In this document: positions 10,865 to 23,217 of the stretch, piece by piece
How positions within the stretch are numbered: position 1 is the stretch's first letter
How the letters are laid out: each line of letters starts with the position of its first letter
NCBI GenBank assembly: GCA_010356995.1
Contig: ML996695.1
Coordinates: 71,061 to 135,060 of the forward strand
Source of the DNA: Trichodelitschia bisporula
Lineage: Eukaryota > Ascomycota > Dothideomycetes > Phaeotrichales > Phaeotrichaceae
DNA length: 64,000 bases
Direction of reading: 5' to 3'
Notes under the pieces: generated by a model
What the model saw: only the letters and a program-made list of their open reading frames with translations
Database searches by the model: none
Told to the model about the DNA's origin: nothing
Program-made: the position numbers and the translations under genes

Positions 10865-12142
10865 CTACAACTCCTTCCCCTCCTTCTGCCCCGCCACACT
10901 CGCCTCCCGCGCCCTAGCCTTCCTCTCCTTCTCCACCTTTTCACGGCGATTCATAATACCCTCCGCGCCCACCCCGCCAAACACAAGCCCAACCCCCAGC
11001 CACTGCATCCGGCTAATCGAGTGCCCGAACCACAGCACGCTGACAACCATAGTCAACATCTTGCGCGTCACGGTGACAGTGACGAGGAGCAGGCTTGAGA
11101 ACACCTGCAGCGTGTGGAATATGAACACCTGCCCGACGGCACCGCACGCCGCGAACCCGAGCACATCCCACCCGACACTGGGATGAGCGCGGATGAACGC
11201 GAGCGCGTCGCGCAGTTCGGTGGCGTTGATGCCTAGATACCCCGTCAAAGCCGGGGGGGCGAAGGGTGCGAGGAGCAGGAATGACGTGGTCAGCGCGGTG
11301 GAGAGCAGGTTCTGCGCGCACATCATCTGCGGGCCGGAGTACGGGCGAAAGCTTGTAAAGATCTGGTCCTGCGTGCTGTTGGTCAGGCCATCGAACAGCA
11401 GATTAACGCCGAGGAGAAAGAGTCCCCAGCCCGGACTCGCAGCTGCCTGCTTGGAGCCGTGTTTCGCGGCCTTAGACGCGGTGGAGGGATGGTGCAGGGT
11501 GAAGACCGCGACGCCGAGCGTCACCAGCGCAACGACGGCGTATTTGTACAAGCTGTAGCGCTTGCGGAAGAGCGTTACGTGTAGGAACATCACCGGGAGC
11601 AACTTGCACGACTTGGCAAGGATGAAAGTGATGTAGTCGATATGCTCGAGCGCCGCGTAGCCAAACGGCGACGCAAGCGAGCTGGTGAGGCTGATGAGCA
11701 GTAGCGGGGCCAGGATGCGGCGGGACGGGAATATAGGCGCCGGGCCGCGGCGGTGCGGGTGCGAGGTCGTGAGGAGGAGGTAGGCGAGGCCGCTGACGGC
11801 GGCGAAGGCGGATTGTACTGTGTTTAGGAAGACGGCGTGGGTGAAGCGGGAGCCGCGGTGGCCGTAGGGTGTTGTTGTTATGCGCTCTTGGAGGACGGCC
11901 CAGGTTAGGCTGGGGGGTTAGTTGGGATCTGCTGGCTGGGGGGGGGGGACGTACAAGGAGGCGTAGATGCCGCCGACGCAGAAGACGAGACTTCCGAAGC
12001 CGGCTTCGGCTTTTGGTGTGGGAGCTGTGGGTGCCGGGCGCGGCGCGTGCGGCGCGGGCTTGATATCGTGGACGATGCCATTGGATTGCATGACCAGGTC
12101 GGAGGGGGTGCGGTAGACGGCGGTGGGCTTTGTTCGGGCCAT
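10865..12142 (-). CDS. HUT1: UDP-galactose transporter HUT1 (SLC35B1 family)
   Basis: A nucleotide-sugar transporter of the endoplasmic reticulum membrane. Known members are linked to UDP-galactose or ATP/UDP-sugar exchange and ER folding homeostasis. Exons 11955-12142 and 10865-11909 are joined over a 45-nt intron (11910-11954), giving 410 residues, the usual length. Splicing restores the family signature GIYASFLTWAVLQERITTTPYG-like block at about residues 57-78. The following sequence carries about ten hydrophobic segments, including the conserved LFDGLTNSTQD loop and the VTVTRKMLT segment near residue 350. The N-terminus is a polar leader, and the C-terminus is a charged Lys/Arg/Glu tail, as expected on the cytosolic side. 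It is divergent from the KH-protein gene, with 1.2 kb between the two starts. Identification is firm; substrate is inferred from the family. Confidence 0.92.
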
Positions 12143-13352
12143 GGTTGAGGTAGGGACTGTGGGGAGGGAGATGGGGAGTGAGAGAGTGTGTCAGCGTGAC
12201 ATCAAGAAGCGGCCGTGGAGGTGAGGGAGTTGATGAGAGGTGGCACCCATTGGGCGCTAACCGCATGCGGGAGAATGCGTTCAGCCTCGATGTGGCGTCG
12301 AGGCGGAGATGTGGCTGGTTGCGGAGAAGGATGTCACGGGATCATGACAGCGCTTTGAGTGGTGGGGTTGCTTTGACGTCTCCATTGTAGTGTTGAACAA
12401 GATCTAAGCTCTCCAACGCCGTATGACTGAAGTACAAACGTAGAACAATATACACACGTGACGTAAACTACCTGCGCAGTCAAAAAGACGAGATGCAAGG
12501 CGCTGCGATGCGATGCGATGCCAGCGGGGTTGTTGCAAAGGATCAACAGATATGCGATGCGACGGGACGGGATGGAATGGGATGGGAGCTGGTGAAGAGA
12601 AGAAATGAAGCAGAAGAAGTAAGTACAGCGTACATGCAGCATGCACGGTATATGTGTGCAGCGACCAGCAGGAGCGTCAGTGAGAGAGAGTGAGAAGGAC
12701 TGGTCGGCCGTGGAGAGAGAAGCGACACCAAGACACAAGCGAACGAAATGCACCTGCAGTTGCCTGCACCACCCGCTTTCCCCCCTCCCCTCCCCCTCAC
12801 CTCCTCCCTTCGCTCTCGCCTCTCTTCTCCTCTCCTCCCACTTCTCTTTCTCGCTTCGTTCGCCTCTCATCGCCTCTTCTCTCTTCCACTCTCAATTCCC
12901 CCACCTGCACCAAGCGATCCAAGAACTACCCAATCGCAGGCCACTCGCTCTTCCCTCCCCCTCACTCCAACCAACCACTCACACCCCCCACCCACCACCA
13001 GCACCCCCGCAGCGAAAAACCAGCTAAAACCCCCCCAACCTAGACGCACCACCCAAACCTCCTCCACCTTTCAACCTCTTTCTTCCCACACAACAACAAC
13101 AACCCTTCACCCTCCTCTCCCCTTCACCCTCTTCGCTCCTCTACTTCTGCTCCCTCCTCCTCCTCTTCCTCCTCCTCCTCCCCTCGTCACCCCGCCTCTC
13201 CCCTCAATTCCATCCCCCCGCCGCTTTCGCCCACAAAGCGCGCAATTCCAGACCCCTCCTCCCATCATCCCTCTCCCCACCTTGCACTTTCTCCACCTCC
13301 ACCTACAACCCCCACCACACCCCGCTACCTCAATCAACACCAAACAGTCATC
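12143..13352. promoter_or_regulatory. divergent promoter and long CT-rich leader
   Basis: This 1.2-kb gap separates the HUT1 start (minus) from the KH-protein start (plus). From about 12770 to 13350 the plus strand is extremely pyrimidine-rich (C/T runs), a layout typical of promoters and 5' leaders of highly expressed fungal genes. The open frames inside (for example 12748-13500) are low-complexity Pro/Ser/Leu by-products of this bias. Confidence 0.5.
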
Positions 13353-14467
13353 ATGTCTGACGAGGCCAACATCGACGACCTTCCGTCCTTCAACCGTCTC
13401 AATGTCGCTGACGACGACGCTCCCCTCCGTACCGATGAGGAGTACGCGCAGGAGCAGCTCACTCTCCGCGCCATCGTCTCCTCCAAGGAAGCCGGCGTGA
13501 TCATCGGCAAGGCCGGTAAGAATGTCGCCGACTTGCGCGACGAGACGGGCGTGCGTGCTGGCGTCAGCAAGGTTGTGCCTGGCGTGCATGACCGCGTTCT
13601 GACCGTCACCGGCGGGCTTGCGGGCATCTCCAAGGCCTACCGCATTGTGGCCAAGGGCCTGCTGGAAGGTGCTCCGCAGATGGGTATGGGTGGACTGGTG
13701 CATCCCACCAACACGCATCGTATGTTATTTCTTACTGATCAATCGGGTCTGGCCTAATGATGCTAGCTGTGCGCCTTCTTATCTCTCACAATCAGATGGG
13801 CACTATCATCGGTCGTCAGGGACTCAAGATCAAGCAGATCCAGGACGTGTCCGGCGTGCGCATGGTAGCGCAGAAGGAGATGCTGCCGCAGTCGACGGAG
13901 CGCATCGTCGAGGTCCAGGGCACGCCCGAGGGCATCGAAAAGGCCATCTGGGAGATTGGCAAGTGCCTGATCGACGACGTGGAACGTGGCTACGGCACCG
14001 TCCTCTACAATCCTGCTGTGCGCGTCCCGTCCGGCAGCGGCGGCTCGCCGCCCACCAACGGCAACGGTAACAGCGCTAGCACCCCGCGCCCCTTCACGCG
14101 CACGGGCCACGGTACCGACTTCAACGAGTCGCCGCCGAGCTACCGCCGCAACAACAACGGCAACAACGATTCGGCTCCGCGCCCGCCGCCGCCGACTCAC
14201 ACGGAGGACGGCGAAGAGATCCAGACTCAGAACATCAGCATCCCCTCGGACATGGTGGGCTGCATCATCGGTCGCGGCGGCAGCAAGATCTCGGAGATCC
14301 GCAAGTCGTCGGGCGCGCGCATCAGCATCGCCAAGGCGCCGCACGATGAGTCTGGCGAGCGTATGTTCACCATCACCGGCACGGCGGGGAGCAACGAGAA
14401 GGCCCTGTACCTGCTGTACGAGAACTTGGAGGCGGAGAAGATGCGGCGGCAGAACTCGACGGAGTAG
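13353..14467 (+). CDS. triple KH-domain RNA-binding protein (PCBP/Rnc1/Hek2-like)
   Basis: A single-stranded RNA-binding protein of the poly(C)-binding family, expected to control mRNA stability or localisation. Exons 13353-13719 and 13767-14467 (intron 13720-13766, 47 nt) encode 355 residues. Three KH domains are visible, each with its GxxG loop: GKAG at 52-55, GRQG at about 136-139 and GRGG at 291-294. KH2 and KH3 are separated by a disordered Gly/Asn/Pro/Ser linker (about residues 205-270). The intron falls between KH1 and KH2. The start is the first ATG after the CT-rich leader and gives the acidic N-terminus seen in relatives. A 3' CT-rich tract follows to about 14870. Family assignment is firm, but whether it is the orthologue of fission yeast Rnc1 or budding yeast Hek2/Pbp2 is not decided. 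Confidence 0.9.
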
Positions 14468-16215
14468 CCGAAATGCTATTCCCGGGCTGCCTTCCTCGCG
14501 CACGCGCTTGACGACGAATCATGACTTATGCTTGATATCCGCATTGTCCACACCCACGCATCTCGGGCAGCCCCCTTGGCCGCGTCGCGCCACCACCACC
14601 GGGACAACAACTCGACTACTCTCACGGAAACCACCCACACCCTTTTGGCTGCGTCAAAAAACAACTTTGCCCTAATATCTCGAGCTGCGGATTATTGCCA
14701 TTTCTTTTCCTCTCTCACTGTCTTCGGTGGAGCTTCACTGCTTCTGCCTTCCCTACCCTCCCTCACGTACTCTACTCGACCAATCGACGACGAACCTCAC
14801 AACCTCTTTCCGACCTCCTTAACTCTCGACGACTACAACAACAACCCCTCTTCCCCCCAATCGACCGATCAGCTGGTGCAAGTGGCGTGGTTTAGGGAGT
14901 GTTTGTGTGCGTGGGGAATTGGGGGCGTATGCTGGGCTGGTGCTAGGCTGGACAGGTTGATGGTTATGCGCGCTGTTGTAGGCTAGCTGTAGTTACCCTG
15001 GTTGCCTGGCGGCAATGGGTGAGGGGAATTGATGCTTGCTTTTGAGGCCTTGATGCTGCTGGAGTGATACTGGTGATGTCCGGTGTCGGTGTCGGTGAGG
15101 GGACTGGATGTGGTTGGGATAAATGATACGCCGATGCCGGTGGGCTAAGGGATAAAAGGCAAGGGTTACGTCCAAAAGTCATGGCTGCCTCTGTCCGCGA
15201 TACATGCAGGAATGGTGGCCACAATATCTTTTGGGTGGCCCCAGGAGATAGTGGCGCCGACAAAGGAGCGACGAACCTAAACAGGTAACAGGTAAAAGAA
15301 GCATTCTTCTAGACTCAAGGCGCTAGAATAGATTATAGATATCACTCTCCGGATTGCAGCAAATTGGATAAGTACGTTGCGTACGACAAGAAACCAGGTA
15401 GATAGGGCAAACCCAAGAATGAGGGCAGCACTTTACACCGGTGAGTGCCTTCCGATAGGATGCTACGGTGTACCAACGGAGTCTATGTACGCGTCCAAAT
15501 AAACCCTCTCAGTCTCTCAGGTCATAATCTGGTTACGGCAGTCGCCTCAAGGTACTCTGTCTGATGCTGCGCCTGTTCGTGCAAAGCCATGGCATGGCGA
15601 AGCAACAGCTGCCCGTTTGGGGGAGTCGCTTCGTGGGGGCCAATCGGGGCAAGTCGCTGTTTGCTGGCGTATACAGATGTCGGCTTTAGGATGGTGAGTG
15701 AGATGATGTCAAGAGTATGCGGCGTGGTAGTTGACAGGGTGTCCCATGCGAAACCGGCTCGGAGGAGCGATGCGGATCGGCGCTGGAGCCTGTACGTAGA
15801 AGCTGGTGACGAGGGCCTGGGGTGGGGGGCAGGTGGACGGACCGTTGGGCTGGCGTGCAGTGAATAATGTGAACCGGATGCTCAACACTATTTTGTCATC
15901 TCGCTTTCTCACGATTACATCTCGTCGCGAAGGAGACGGATTGTGTTCGCCGCCGGAATCAGAGAAAAGGACGCCTTCCGCCATCCCACCCGGACCCTTG
16001 GCCTTTCAGGTCCCCTAGGAAGCACTCGTCCGCCCCAGAAAAAGCGGCCAACCCAGCCCCGTGTGCAGTTCGTAGCCACCCGTCAGCCGAAAAAAAAAAC
16101 ATCTCCTCAACTCTCACGCCTACAACCCGCCTTCATCGCTACGTACACCTTTACGCTGTAGATGCGATAGTCTCTGTCTCTCCAGTTCACTGCCCGCGCG
16201 GCACCCGCTCCCGCA
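14468..16215. other. intergenic, no supported gene
   Basis: The first 400 nt are a CT-rich 3' region of the KH gene. The rest contains only short unsupported frames (for example 15589-15867). The 100 nt before 16216 are the EFR3 upstream region, with an A-run at 16090. Confidence 0.5.
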
Positions 16216-19200
16216 ATGAACGCCGTGCGCCAGCGCTGCCGCCCAAAGCACCAGGTCCTCGTCCTCAAGTGCTACCCGCGCCACCAGAAAAACAATGTCG
16301 AGGTCAAGCCTAACAGCAGCGAGCTGAGCTACCTGCTTTACTATGCGAGCACGCGCCGGAGTAAACTGCAGAAGGTGGGCGACTTTCTTGACAAGCGGAC
16401 GACGAGCGATGTGTGGAAGGGGCGCATCGGGTATGTTTTCCGGAGCACCGAGTGAGGCGAGCTGACACCGCGATAGTCATGTCCAGGTTACGCTGCATAT
16501 ACTTAAGGCTCTCATCGATAAGACGCCGCGCGACTTGCCGCTTTATGCGCCGGCCGTGCTGCGCATCTTTCGCACCATTCTGAAGTCGGACGATGTTACT
16601 ATGATCCAGGAGACGATTTCGGCGTTTGAGACTTTCTGCGCGCATCAGGACCCCGCTGTGCTCGCTGCGGACCAGGACTACATCCGGCAGTATGAGGAGA
16701 TCGTTCAGCTATACTCATCGTTCGCGTCGAAGGATACGCCCGTGCAAACCAAGGCGGCAAAGAGCGTGCCGGTGTTGATTCGCTACCGCAAAGCGGGCCT
16801 GGCCGCGCTCAAAGCCGTCGCGGGCTCCGAGTCGCTGCAGTCCGAGACGAGTCGCCAGCTCGCCATCATAGTGCCGCCGATTCTGGAGAACATTTACGGT
16901 GATAGCGGCCGGCATCTTTCGCTGCTCGAGCACCGCGAGGAGGAAAAGGTGGAGTTTGAGAAGGAGCTCGCGGTGCGTCGTCGGCAGAGCGTGTCCACCG
17001 TGCGCACGGCTGAAACGGCCGAGGGCGACGCTATTGCCGCGAGCGGGACCATCGAGGCGGCAGACAAGCTGGCGGAGCAGGAGACGGGCGTAATTGCGCT
17101 GCAGGCGCTGCGGACGATTTTTTCACAGGTTCCCCGTGGACAGCTTCGGCTCGCGGTGAACGAGGTCCTGCGCTTCATGGCCGCGCGAGTCAAGCCCGCT
17201 GAGCACTTTCCCTCGGCTGGCGGCAGCCACCTGCAGACGGGCAGCTGGCCGTGCACGCTGTTCCGGATGCTGTGCGGGTGGGCGCCTGTGCAGGACCGGT
17301 ACATTATAATGATCACGACGATGGAGGCGCTGGTGCAGGCGCCGGTGGTGGAGCACGATCTGGAGAAGCAGTTCGTGCTCGCGGTGATCATCGGGTGGCT
17401 GCTGAGTTCGGATATCAACTTCATCGGGCTCAGCGTCATGGATGTTCTGGTCGGATTGATGCAGCGTATCCTCCTACTCCTCCAGCTCGGCGGCCACTGG
17501 ACCATCTCCGAAGACGAAAAGACCCCCGACGTCGTTACAGAGACCGTGCAATCTGTATCGCCGGCACGCATCCAGCTGCTCAACCAGCTCAAGCGCTGCA
17601 TCGGCAGCCTCGCCGTGCACATCTACTACTCCGACCAGATCAGCGACATGATCGGCGCGCTGCTCATCCGCCTCAAACCTTCCCCAACACCCAACCCCGC
17701 CGCCGCCGCCTCCGCAATCGAAAACCCAGCTGCGACAGCCTCGACCCTCGCTTCCTCCGCCAGTCAAGTCGATCCCCCCCGCAGCGACGGCTTCTTCAGC
17801 TTCGACACCGCGCGTATTGCGGCCCTGGACTCCGTCCGCGCCATCCTCGCCGCCCGCCCGGACACGCCCTCCCGCTCCCCCGTCGCGATCAACACGTGGG
17901 ACGGCACGCAGTGGCTCCTCCGCGACAACACGTGGGACGTGCGCGTCGCGTACGTCGACGCCCTCCTGACATGGACAATGACCGAGCTGCGCCCCTCCGC
18001 TCTCTCCGTCCCCGACGACCACCACCCCCGCACCGAGAAAAGCACCCTCGCCCGCCGCGCCGTCTCCAACGCCTCCCAGCGCGAACGTTCCCCGCGTCGC
18101 GGCGGGCCCTTCCTCCCCCTCCTGCACCTCGCCATCTTCGAACAGGCGCTCACCCACGCCTCCTCCGCCCCGGACATCCTCCTCCTGCACCTGCTCCTCG
18201 TGCGCCTGGTCCAGAAACTCGGTGCTAATGCTGCGTCCCACGGGTTGCCGATGATTTATCGTTTAGCGGCAGAGATTACGCCTGCGTTGCCGGTGCCGGT
18301 GCAGATGAACCTCGCGGCGCTTGTGCTTGGGTACCTCTGGGCGCTGAGCGTTTATTTTGCGTTTGACGCTGCGCCGCTCGGGCGCGCCATTGCGCGCACC
18401 GTGGCTGCGCGGATTAACGCCGGGGCGTGGTTGCCGGGGCTCAAGTTGCCTCCGCTGGACATAAGTGGTGTGCGTGCGCGCGCCGCTGACGCCCCGCCCG
18501 CATACCCCGCTGATATGGTACTCGCACCCCTCGAACTTCCCGCGCGGCAAGCGCTGGTTGATAAGATTGCGGCTGGTTACGCCGCCGCGCTCTCCTCCCC
18601 GCCCTCCTCACCCCCCTCCTCGCCCAGCCGCACGTTCTCGAATTCGTACTTGCCCACGACGACGCGCCCGCTTCCGCAGCGTGTGCGCGATGCGTTGCTC
18701 GGCGAGTGGTCCCGTGAGGCGGTTGTTGCGGCTACGTCGAGTGGGGGGAGGGATGGGAGTAGGAGTGGGAGTTTGAGTGGGAGTCCGACTGCTACTGTGG
18801 GGACGGGGAGACATTTGGCTGCGCCGCCTACCGCTTTAGCGGAAAACGGACTGCGCTCCCGTCCCGCTAGCGGTATTGGTATCGCCGTCTCAGGGGGTAT
18901 GAGCAGCACGGGCCGGTCCGAGGGGGCGGTGAGGGTGGGCGACCTCGTGCGTGTGCTGGGGGGGGCGGCGCTGAGTCCTGAGGAGGTGGAGGGGGGGAGT
19001 GAGGAGAGTTTGGTTACGTTTGACTCTGCATCCGCGTCGGAGGAGGACGGGCCGGACACCGAGCCTACACCTACGGCGGAGAACCCGCGTCCACTCACGG
19101 CGCGGTCACTGCAGGCGTTGCAGGACCAGGCGGATATTCCCCCCGTGCCGCCGCTGCCGCTTGGTTTGGCGGTGGGGGGGAGGGCGAGGACGCCGCCTGG

Positions 19201-19426
19201 TATTGCGCGGAGTAGTGGGGGGGAGTGGCGGTCTCAGTCCGTGAAGGCGCGGAGTGCGGGAAGTAAAAGGAGGCCGGGGACGAGTACGGGGCATGCGGAT
19301 GGGATGGTAGGAGGCGGGGCAGGAGGAAGGGGGACGTGGGTTTATAATGCGAGGGAGTTGTTGGAGGGGATTGATGATGGGCCGGTTTGGGGGGGGGTGA
19401 AGGGGGGGGGAAGGCCGCCTTATTGA
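16216..19426 (+). CDS. EFR3: EFR3, plasma-membrane PI4-kinase anchor
   Basis: EFR3 is a palmitoylated scaffold that, with Ypp1/TTC7, anchors the phosphatidylinositol 4-kinase Stt4 at the plasma membrane. Exons 16216-16430 and 16477-19426 (intron 16431-16476, 46 nt) give 1054 residues. The N-terminus (MNAVRQRCRPKH...CYPR) is the conserved basic, Cys-bearing start of fungal EFR3 and supports the start choice. Residues about 30-600 are alpha-helical armadillo/HEAT-like sequence with the family blocks for HVQVTLHILKALI and PRDLPLYAP. From about 690 on the protein is disordered and Ser/Gly/Pro-rich, a region that varies between species and here becomes very G-rich on the coding strand. Codon use in the last 300 codons is biased toward GGG/GTG, unlike the first half. 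Firm assignment. Confidence 0.93.
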
Positions 19427-20225
19427 TTGAGGGGGGGAGTGGGTTGGTGTGGGTTGGGGAATATTATGTGGGTTAGGCTTGGGGTTGCTTATAGGGTTGA
19501 AGATGGCGTTTTTAAGCCTGGTGTTAGTGTAGCAAAGGATGGAGCAATACTAGTGTTTGTTTGTGGTGGCTACAGGCATATGTGATGGTTCCTTCGCCCT
19601 GACGTGCTCTATGTCCACTGTCATCGTTCCTGTGCCTGATGTCACTGGGCGCGCGAGGTCAATCCGATATCTGACAATGCCGTCCTGGATACAGTATCGG
19701 CACGCACAGCGAGTACACTACTGTGCGTCTCTTACGCGTCCTCGGGGTGCCCGACGACGCTGCGGCCGCTGACACGGGGGCTACAACGCGGTCGGAGCGG
19801 CGCAGTCAGCGGGATTAATTGTCAGTGCCGAGCGCGTACCTCCTACTGGTATTTACGATGCCCGAATGACGATGCCAAAGGCCTTAGATTCGCGGGTACG
19901 TAGTCGCTGTCGCAATCCCGAGTCGCGATCGACTAGATCTAGCGCGCACCCTGGCGCCGCTCGGGAGCGGTGGGCCGTGCGCGGTGCGGGGGACAGGGGT
20001 GGACTGCGAGGGGCTGAGCCGGGAAGCGCGGGAACGTCAGTAGACGACACGCATGCTCACCGCGACATCGTCATCTATAGCCTCGATTCCAAATCGGCTG
20101 TTACATATCCCCTTTATCTGCGCCTCTGGGCTACAGAACGCATTGCCAGCACCATTAGCACCACGACACGCCAGTTCGCCGACGAGACCTTGGACCAGCA
20201 GTAAAGACGAGACGGTATCGTGAAG
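19427..20225. other. intergenic, no supported gene
   Basis: About 800 nt between EFR3 and the next plus-strand gene. It begins with a G-rich tail of EFR3. A short frame at 19866-20204 has no features of a gene. The last 100 nt are the putative leader of the downstream gene. Confidence 0.5.
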
Positions 20226-21149
20226 ATGGTGTCCACCCGCTCCCACCCCTCCACTTTCCCAGACGGTGACATGTCGCCGTCTAAGTCGCCTTCGAAGCGC
20301 ACGTCCCGCGCCGGGACGCAGGATTCGCCTACGAATGGCGCGCTGGCGCTGGCGGGGACGGGGCGCGCGCGCGCGGGGAGTAATGCGTTTGGCGCGTACA
20401 CGTGGAGTCACGTACCTAACGCGGTGATTGTGGCGTGGTTGGCGATTAGCTTGCCGTTGGTGGTTTGGGTGCATTGCGCTTCCCCTTCCTCCTCAGAGCT
20501 TTGCTAACGGTGCAGGATTTCATGTATATCTTCCTTCGCCCGTACAGCATGCCCGGCGGGGCATGGCACGCGCCGATCTGGAGCCCGTACGCATACTACG
20601 TGGACGTGGACTACGTATACGGGTTCCCGGCGCTCGAGGCCGGGAGTGGGTTTCCGGCGGCGCAGAGCGCGCTGAATGCGGTTGAGACGGCGCTTTATGC
20701 GGTTTATCTGGCGTATGTGTATCGTGGGCATAAGGTTGCGGATGCCGGGGTTGTGGGCAGGAAGCTGGTGGGAAGGGATGCGGCGCTTGCTGTCACGGTG
20801 GGGTTTGCGGCGGCGGTAGGGACGGTGTCGAAGACGGTGCTTTACTGTGAGTTTCTCTTTTCCGGGGATGCGGGTTTCCCTTTTTCTTTGGGAAGGGGCT
20901 AATGAGAGTAGGGCTGATTGAGTATTTTGGGGCGTATTCGAATATTGGGCATAATGAGCCTTGGACGCTGTTTTGGCTTTGGATAGTGCCGAAGTGAGTA
21001 TTCTTTTCGGTGTGTGGGGTTGGGTGGCGGCTAATGTGGGCAGTGGTCTCTGGCTGCTGTTCCCGGCGTATATGATCTATATCCTTGGGGGTGAGATTGT
21101 GGATGGGCTTGAGACGGCGGCGGGGAGGCCTAGGAAGAAGGTTCTGTGA
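20226..21149 (+). CDS. conserved fungal multipass membrane protein, 253 aa
   Basis: Four exons: 20226-20468, 20516-20846, 20912-20993 and 21044-21149. The introns are 47, 65 and 50 nt, and the frame closes exactly at 253 residues. The first 55 residues are a disordered Ser/Thr/Lys-rich leader. About five hydrophobic segments follow, with the blocks DFMYIFLRPYSMPGG, SPYAYYVDVDYVYG, TVLYWLIEYFGAYSNIGHN and LWLLFPAYMIYILGGEI, which I recognise from a widespread uncharacterised filamentous-fungal membrane family. The acidic and aromatic residues within the helices and the layout recall EXPERA/emopamil-binding proteins, but that is only a resemblance. No function is known to me. It lies head-to-tail behind EFR3 with 0.8 kb between. 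Confidence 0.8.
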
Positions 21150-21394
21150 GCACTGGCGTGGGAGGCTGGGAGCATAGGGGTTGAGTGATGTAGGGCGGAC
21201 TGGAGTAGGAAGGACGTTGGACGATTTTGGAAGTATAATTTGTGGGCACGGGATATGGGAGCGGATGGGCAACATGGGCGGAAGATTCATGAGGTTGGAT
21301 ATGCGGTTCTGGTGTCTGGGTTGGCTTTCTTTTCGCGGATACTCGTATCCCTTCGTTGCAATACAGTGGAGTTTTCGGGTTAGGGCCTGTGCCT

Positions 21395-21680
21395 GTGGAC
21401 GAGCCGTGCCTGACGTCTTTATATCGACATGAATCTCTTGGTGTAGATATGAGGCGGGAGCATTGTTATGTCAGGAAGGAATAGGTGGAGTATGATGTAA
21501 TGTGCGGTGCGCATGATGGGAGGAAGGAGCATCCGACGACATCGGTTATATATACCCTCGTACCTGAGCGTCTCTCGTCTTTCTTCTCTTCTCCTCTTTG
21601 TCTTTGTCAAACTCTTCCCTTCACACCGTAGCCTTCTGCACTTTCAAGCCTATGCTCCATTGGCTCTGTAAGGTTGGTCT
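21395..21680 (+). repeat. dispersed repeat copy A (unclassified)
   Basis: One of four diverged copies of a 230-300 bp sequence in this window. Shared blocks in order are a GTAGA..GAGGC.GGAGCAT block, a TATGATGTAA block, a GGAGGAAG.AGC block, a TATA-like block (here TATATATA near 21548), a CT-rich tract and a CAC.CCRTAGCC block near 21630. It has no open frame and no clear terminal repeats. It lies between the membrane-protein gene and the 3' end of the tyrosinase gene. Confidence 0.55.
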
Positions 21681-21834
21681 CAAGACCCAGACACCACTCG
21701 TCGCTGTTCCTCCGGCGGCGAGACTCGGCACTGCAAACGAAAGGTATCATCATCCACTCAGGACACCACAGCGCAGCTTACTAGATTGCAGGTACATCTA
21801 CTACGGGTATTGTAAGCCCGCCCGCCAGCCCGCG

Positions 21835-23217
21835 CTATGCATAGTACACCTCCCCCCCAGTCTCATACTTGTAGCACAGGAAGCCCTCGCCATTGCGATT
21901 CAGCGGGTCCATGACAGCCCGCACAGGCCGATCTGGCGCCGCAAAGCCCATCCATATCGGCGTTGTCAGGCTGATCTTGCCCGTGTTCCAGAAGCTGGCC
22001 GGGTTGCTGGCGTCGTAGCGCCGCTTTTCCGGCGCTGCGTCCTGCCAGATGGACCAGATGCGGTCGAGGTTCCCGTGGTGCAGCCAGAAGATCGGGTCGT
22101 TGGGCGAGGTAAACACGTCCATCATCTGTGGGGGAGGAGGGTGTTAGCTGACTGCGCAGAGAGGAACGGGGTAGGGAAGAAGGCACATACCTCGCCGCCG
22201 ATGCCCCCGTGCCCAATGGTGTGCAAATCTCCTCCATCGGACACAATCCCGAAGCTCCCATTCGTAGCCCCGAACCTGACCCGGGGTTGCTCGATCGCGA
22301 CACGGAACTCGCCAAAGTCCTTGCTGGCCAGCACCTTGCGGATGTTCTCCTTACTCGCCGCGGAATCCATGATGAACTGGTTGAACCCGCGCGTCAGACA
22401 CCGCCCCTTCTCACCGGATATCATCCGCCCCATTGGCCCGACGTGCAGGGTGATGTTCTTGAAGGGCCCGTCCTGGACACAGCCCCCCATCATCGCCGGA
22501 TCAAACATCGGCATCTCGAACCCCGGGATATTCGCCGTGAGCCAATCGAGCATCGGATTCTTGGGCGGCGGAGGCGCCGCGGGCACGCTCACGTTCCGCG
22601 CAACCCGCACCCCATCCCCGCCAAACCCGATCACGGGATCGAAAACCGGACTCGCCTTCAGCGTCGCATTGTGGTCCTTGGTATCAATATTCCAATCCCA
22701 ATAAGGCTGTCCCTCCGTCCACCCACACTCCTCCCGCAACGCCGTCTCCCACGTCCATACCGCGTAGCGATGCCATGGCAAGAAAGTGCCCGTCCCATGA
22801 ATCCCATTACTCCCCATTTTCATGGCGCTTGCGAAGGACGTCATCAGCGACTCCACGCCACGGAAGTTGGTGAGGTTCATGCCGCCCCCCGTCGCGTTGA
22901 TGTGCAGGGCCACAAAGTCTTCGTACCGGTTTGTAAGGGGCGGGAAGTGTACGCGTGCTTTGGAGGGCGCGGACAGCATGCATTGCATGGCGGAGAGATA
23001 TTTCTGGCGTTGGGGGATGGAGAGCGAGCGCCTGCGCCTGTCAGCTTGTTCCCGACCCGGACCCGGGGACATACCACTCCCGCCTCAACCGCGGAGTCGT
23101 ACACGCCGCGCCTTTCACGGCCGGCACTGCAGCCGGCACCGCAGCTGATCCCGGGGCTTGCGCGCCCACGACCGCGAGCACAGCGCCCAGCAGCAGCGAA
23201 AGAGAGACGCGGACCAT
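21835..23217 (-). CDS. secreted tyrosinase (type-3 copper phenol oxidase)
   Basis: Oxidises monophenols and diphenols to quinones, typically for melanin or phenolic chemistry. Exons 23075-23217, 22191-23037 and 21835-22125 (introns of 37 and 65 nt) give 426 residues. A signal peptide covers about residues 1-19. The CuA histidines are H93 (VALHI), H128 (HGTG) and H137 (PWHR). The CuB histidines are H320 and H324 (HTIGH) and H346 (LHH...NLDR). All six copper ligands are present. The protein ends soon after the core without the long C-terminal cap of classical fungal tyrosinases, matching the short secreted subgroup. The 37-nt intron is among the shortest in the window, but the join restores the RREWRRR...SIPQRQKY family start. 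The neighbouring alcohol dehydrogenase is on the same strand, 0.57 kb upstream. Confidence 0.92.

Noticed and set aside
11472-12266. 264-codon minus-strand frame over HUT1
   Set aside because: Shadow of HUT1 in another frame, rich in Arg/Pro/His from GC bias; HUT1 explains the sequence.
12748-13500. Long plus-strand frame of 250 codons upstream of and overlapping the KH gene
   Set aside because: Low-complexity Pro/Ser/Leu caused by the CT-rich leader; it overlaps the well-supported KH exon in another frame.
13763-14503. 246-codon minus-strand frame antisense to the KH gene
   Set aside because: Arg/Ala/Leu-rich antisense shadow of KH2-KH3.
17251-18228. 325-codon plus-strand frame inside EFR3
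   Set aside because: Arg/His/Pro-rich shadow of the EFR3 reading frame.
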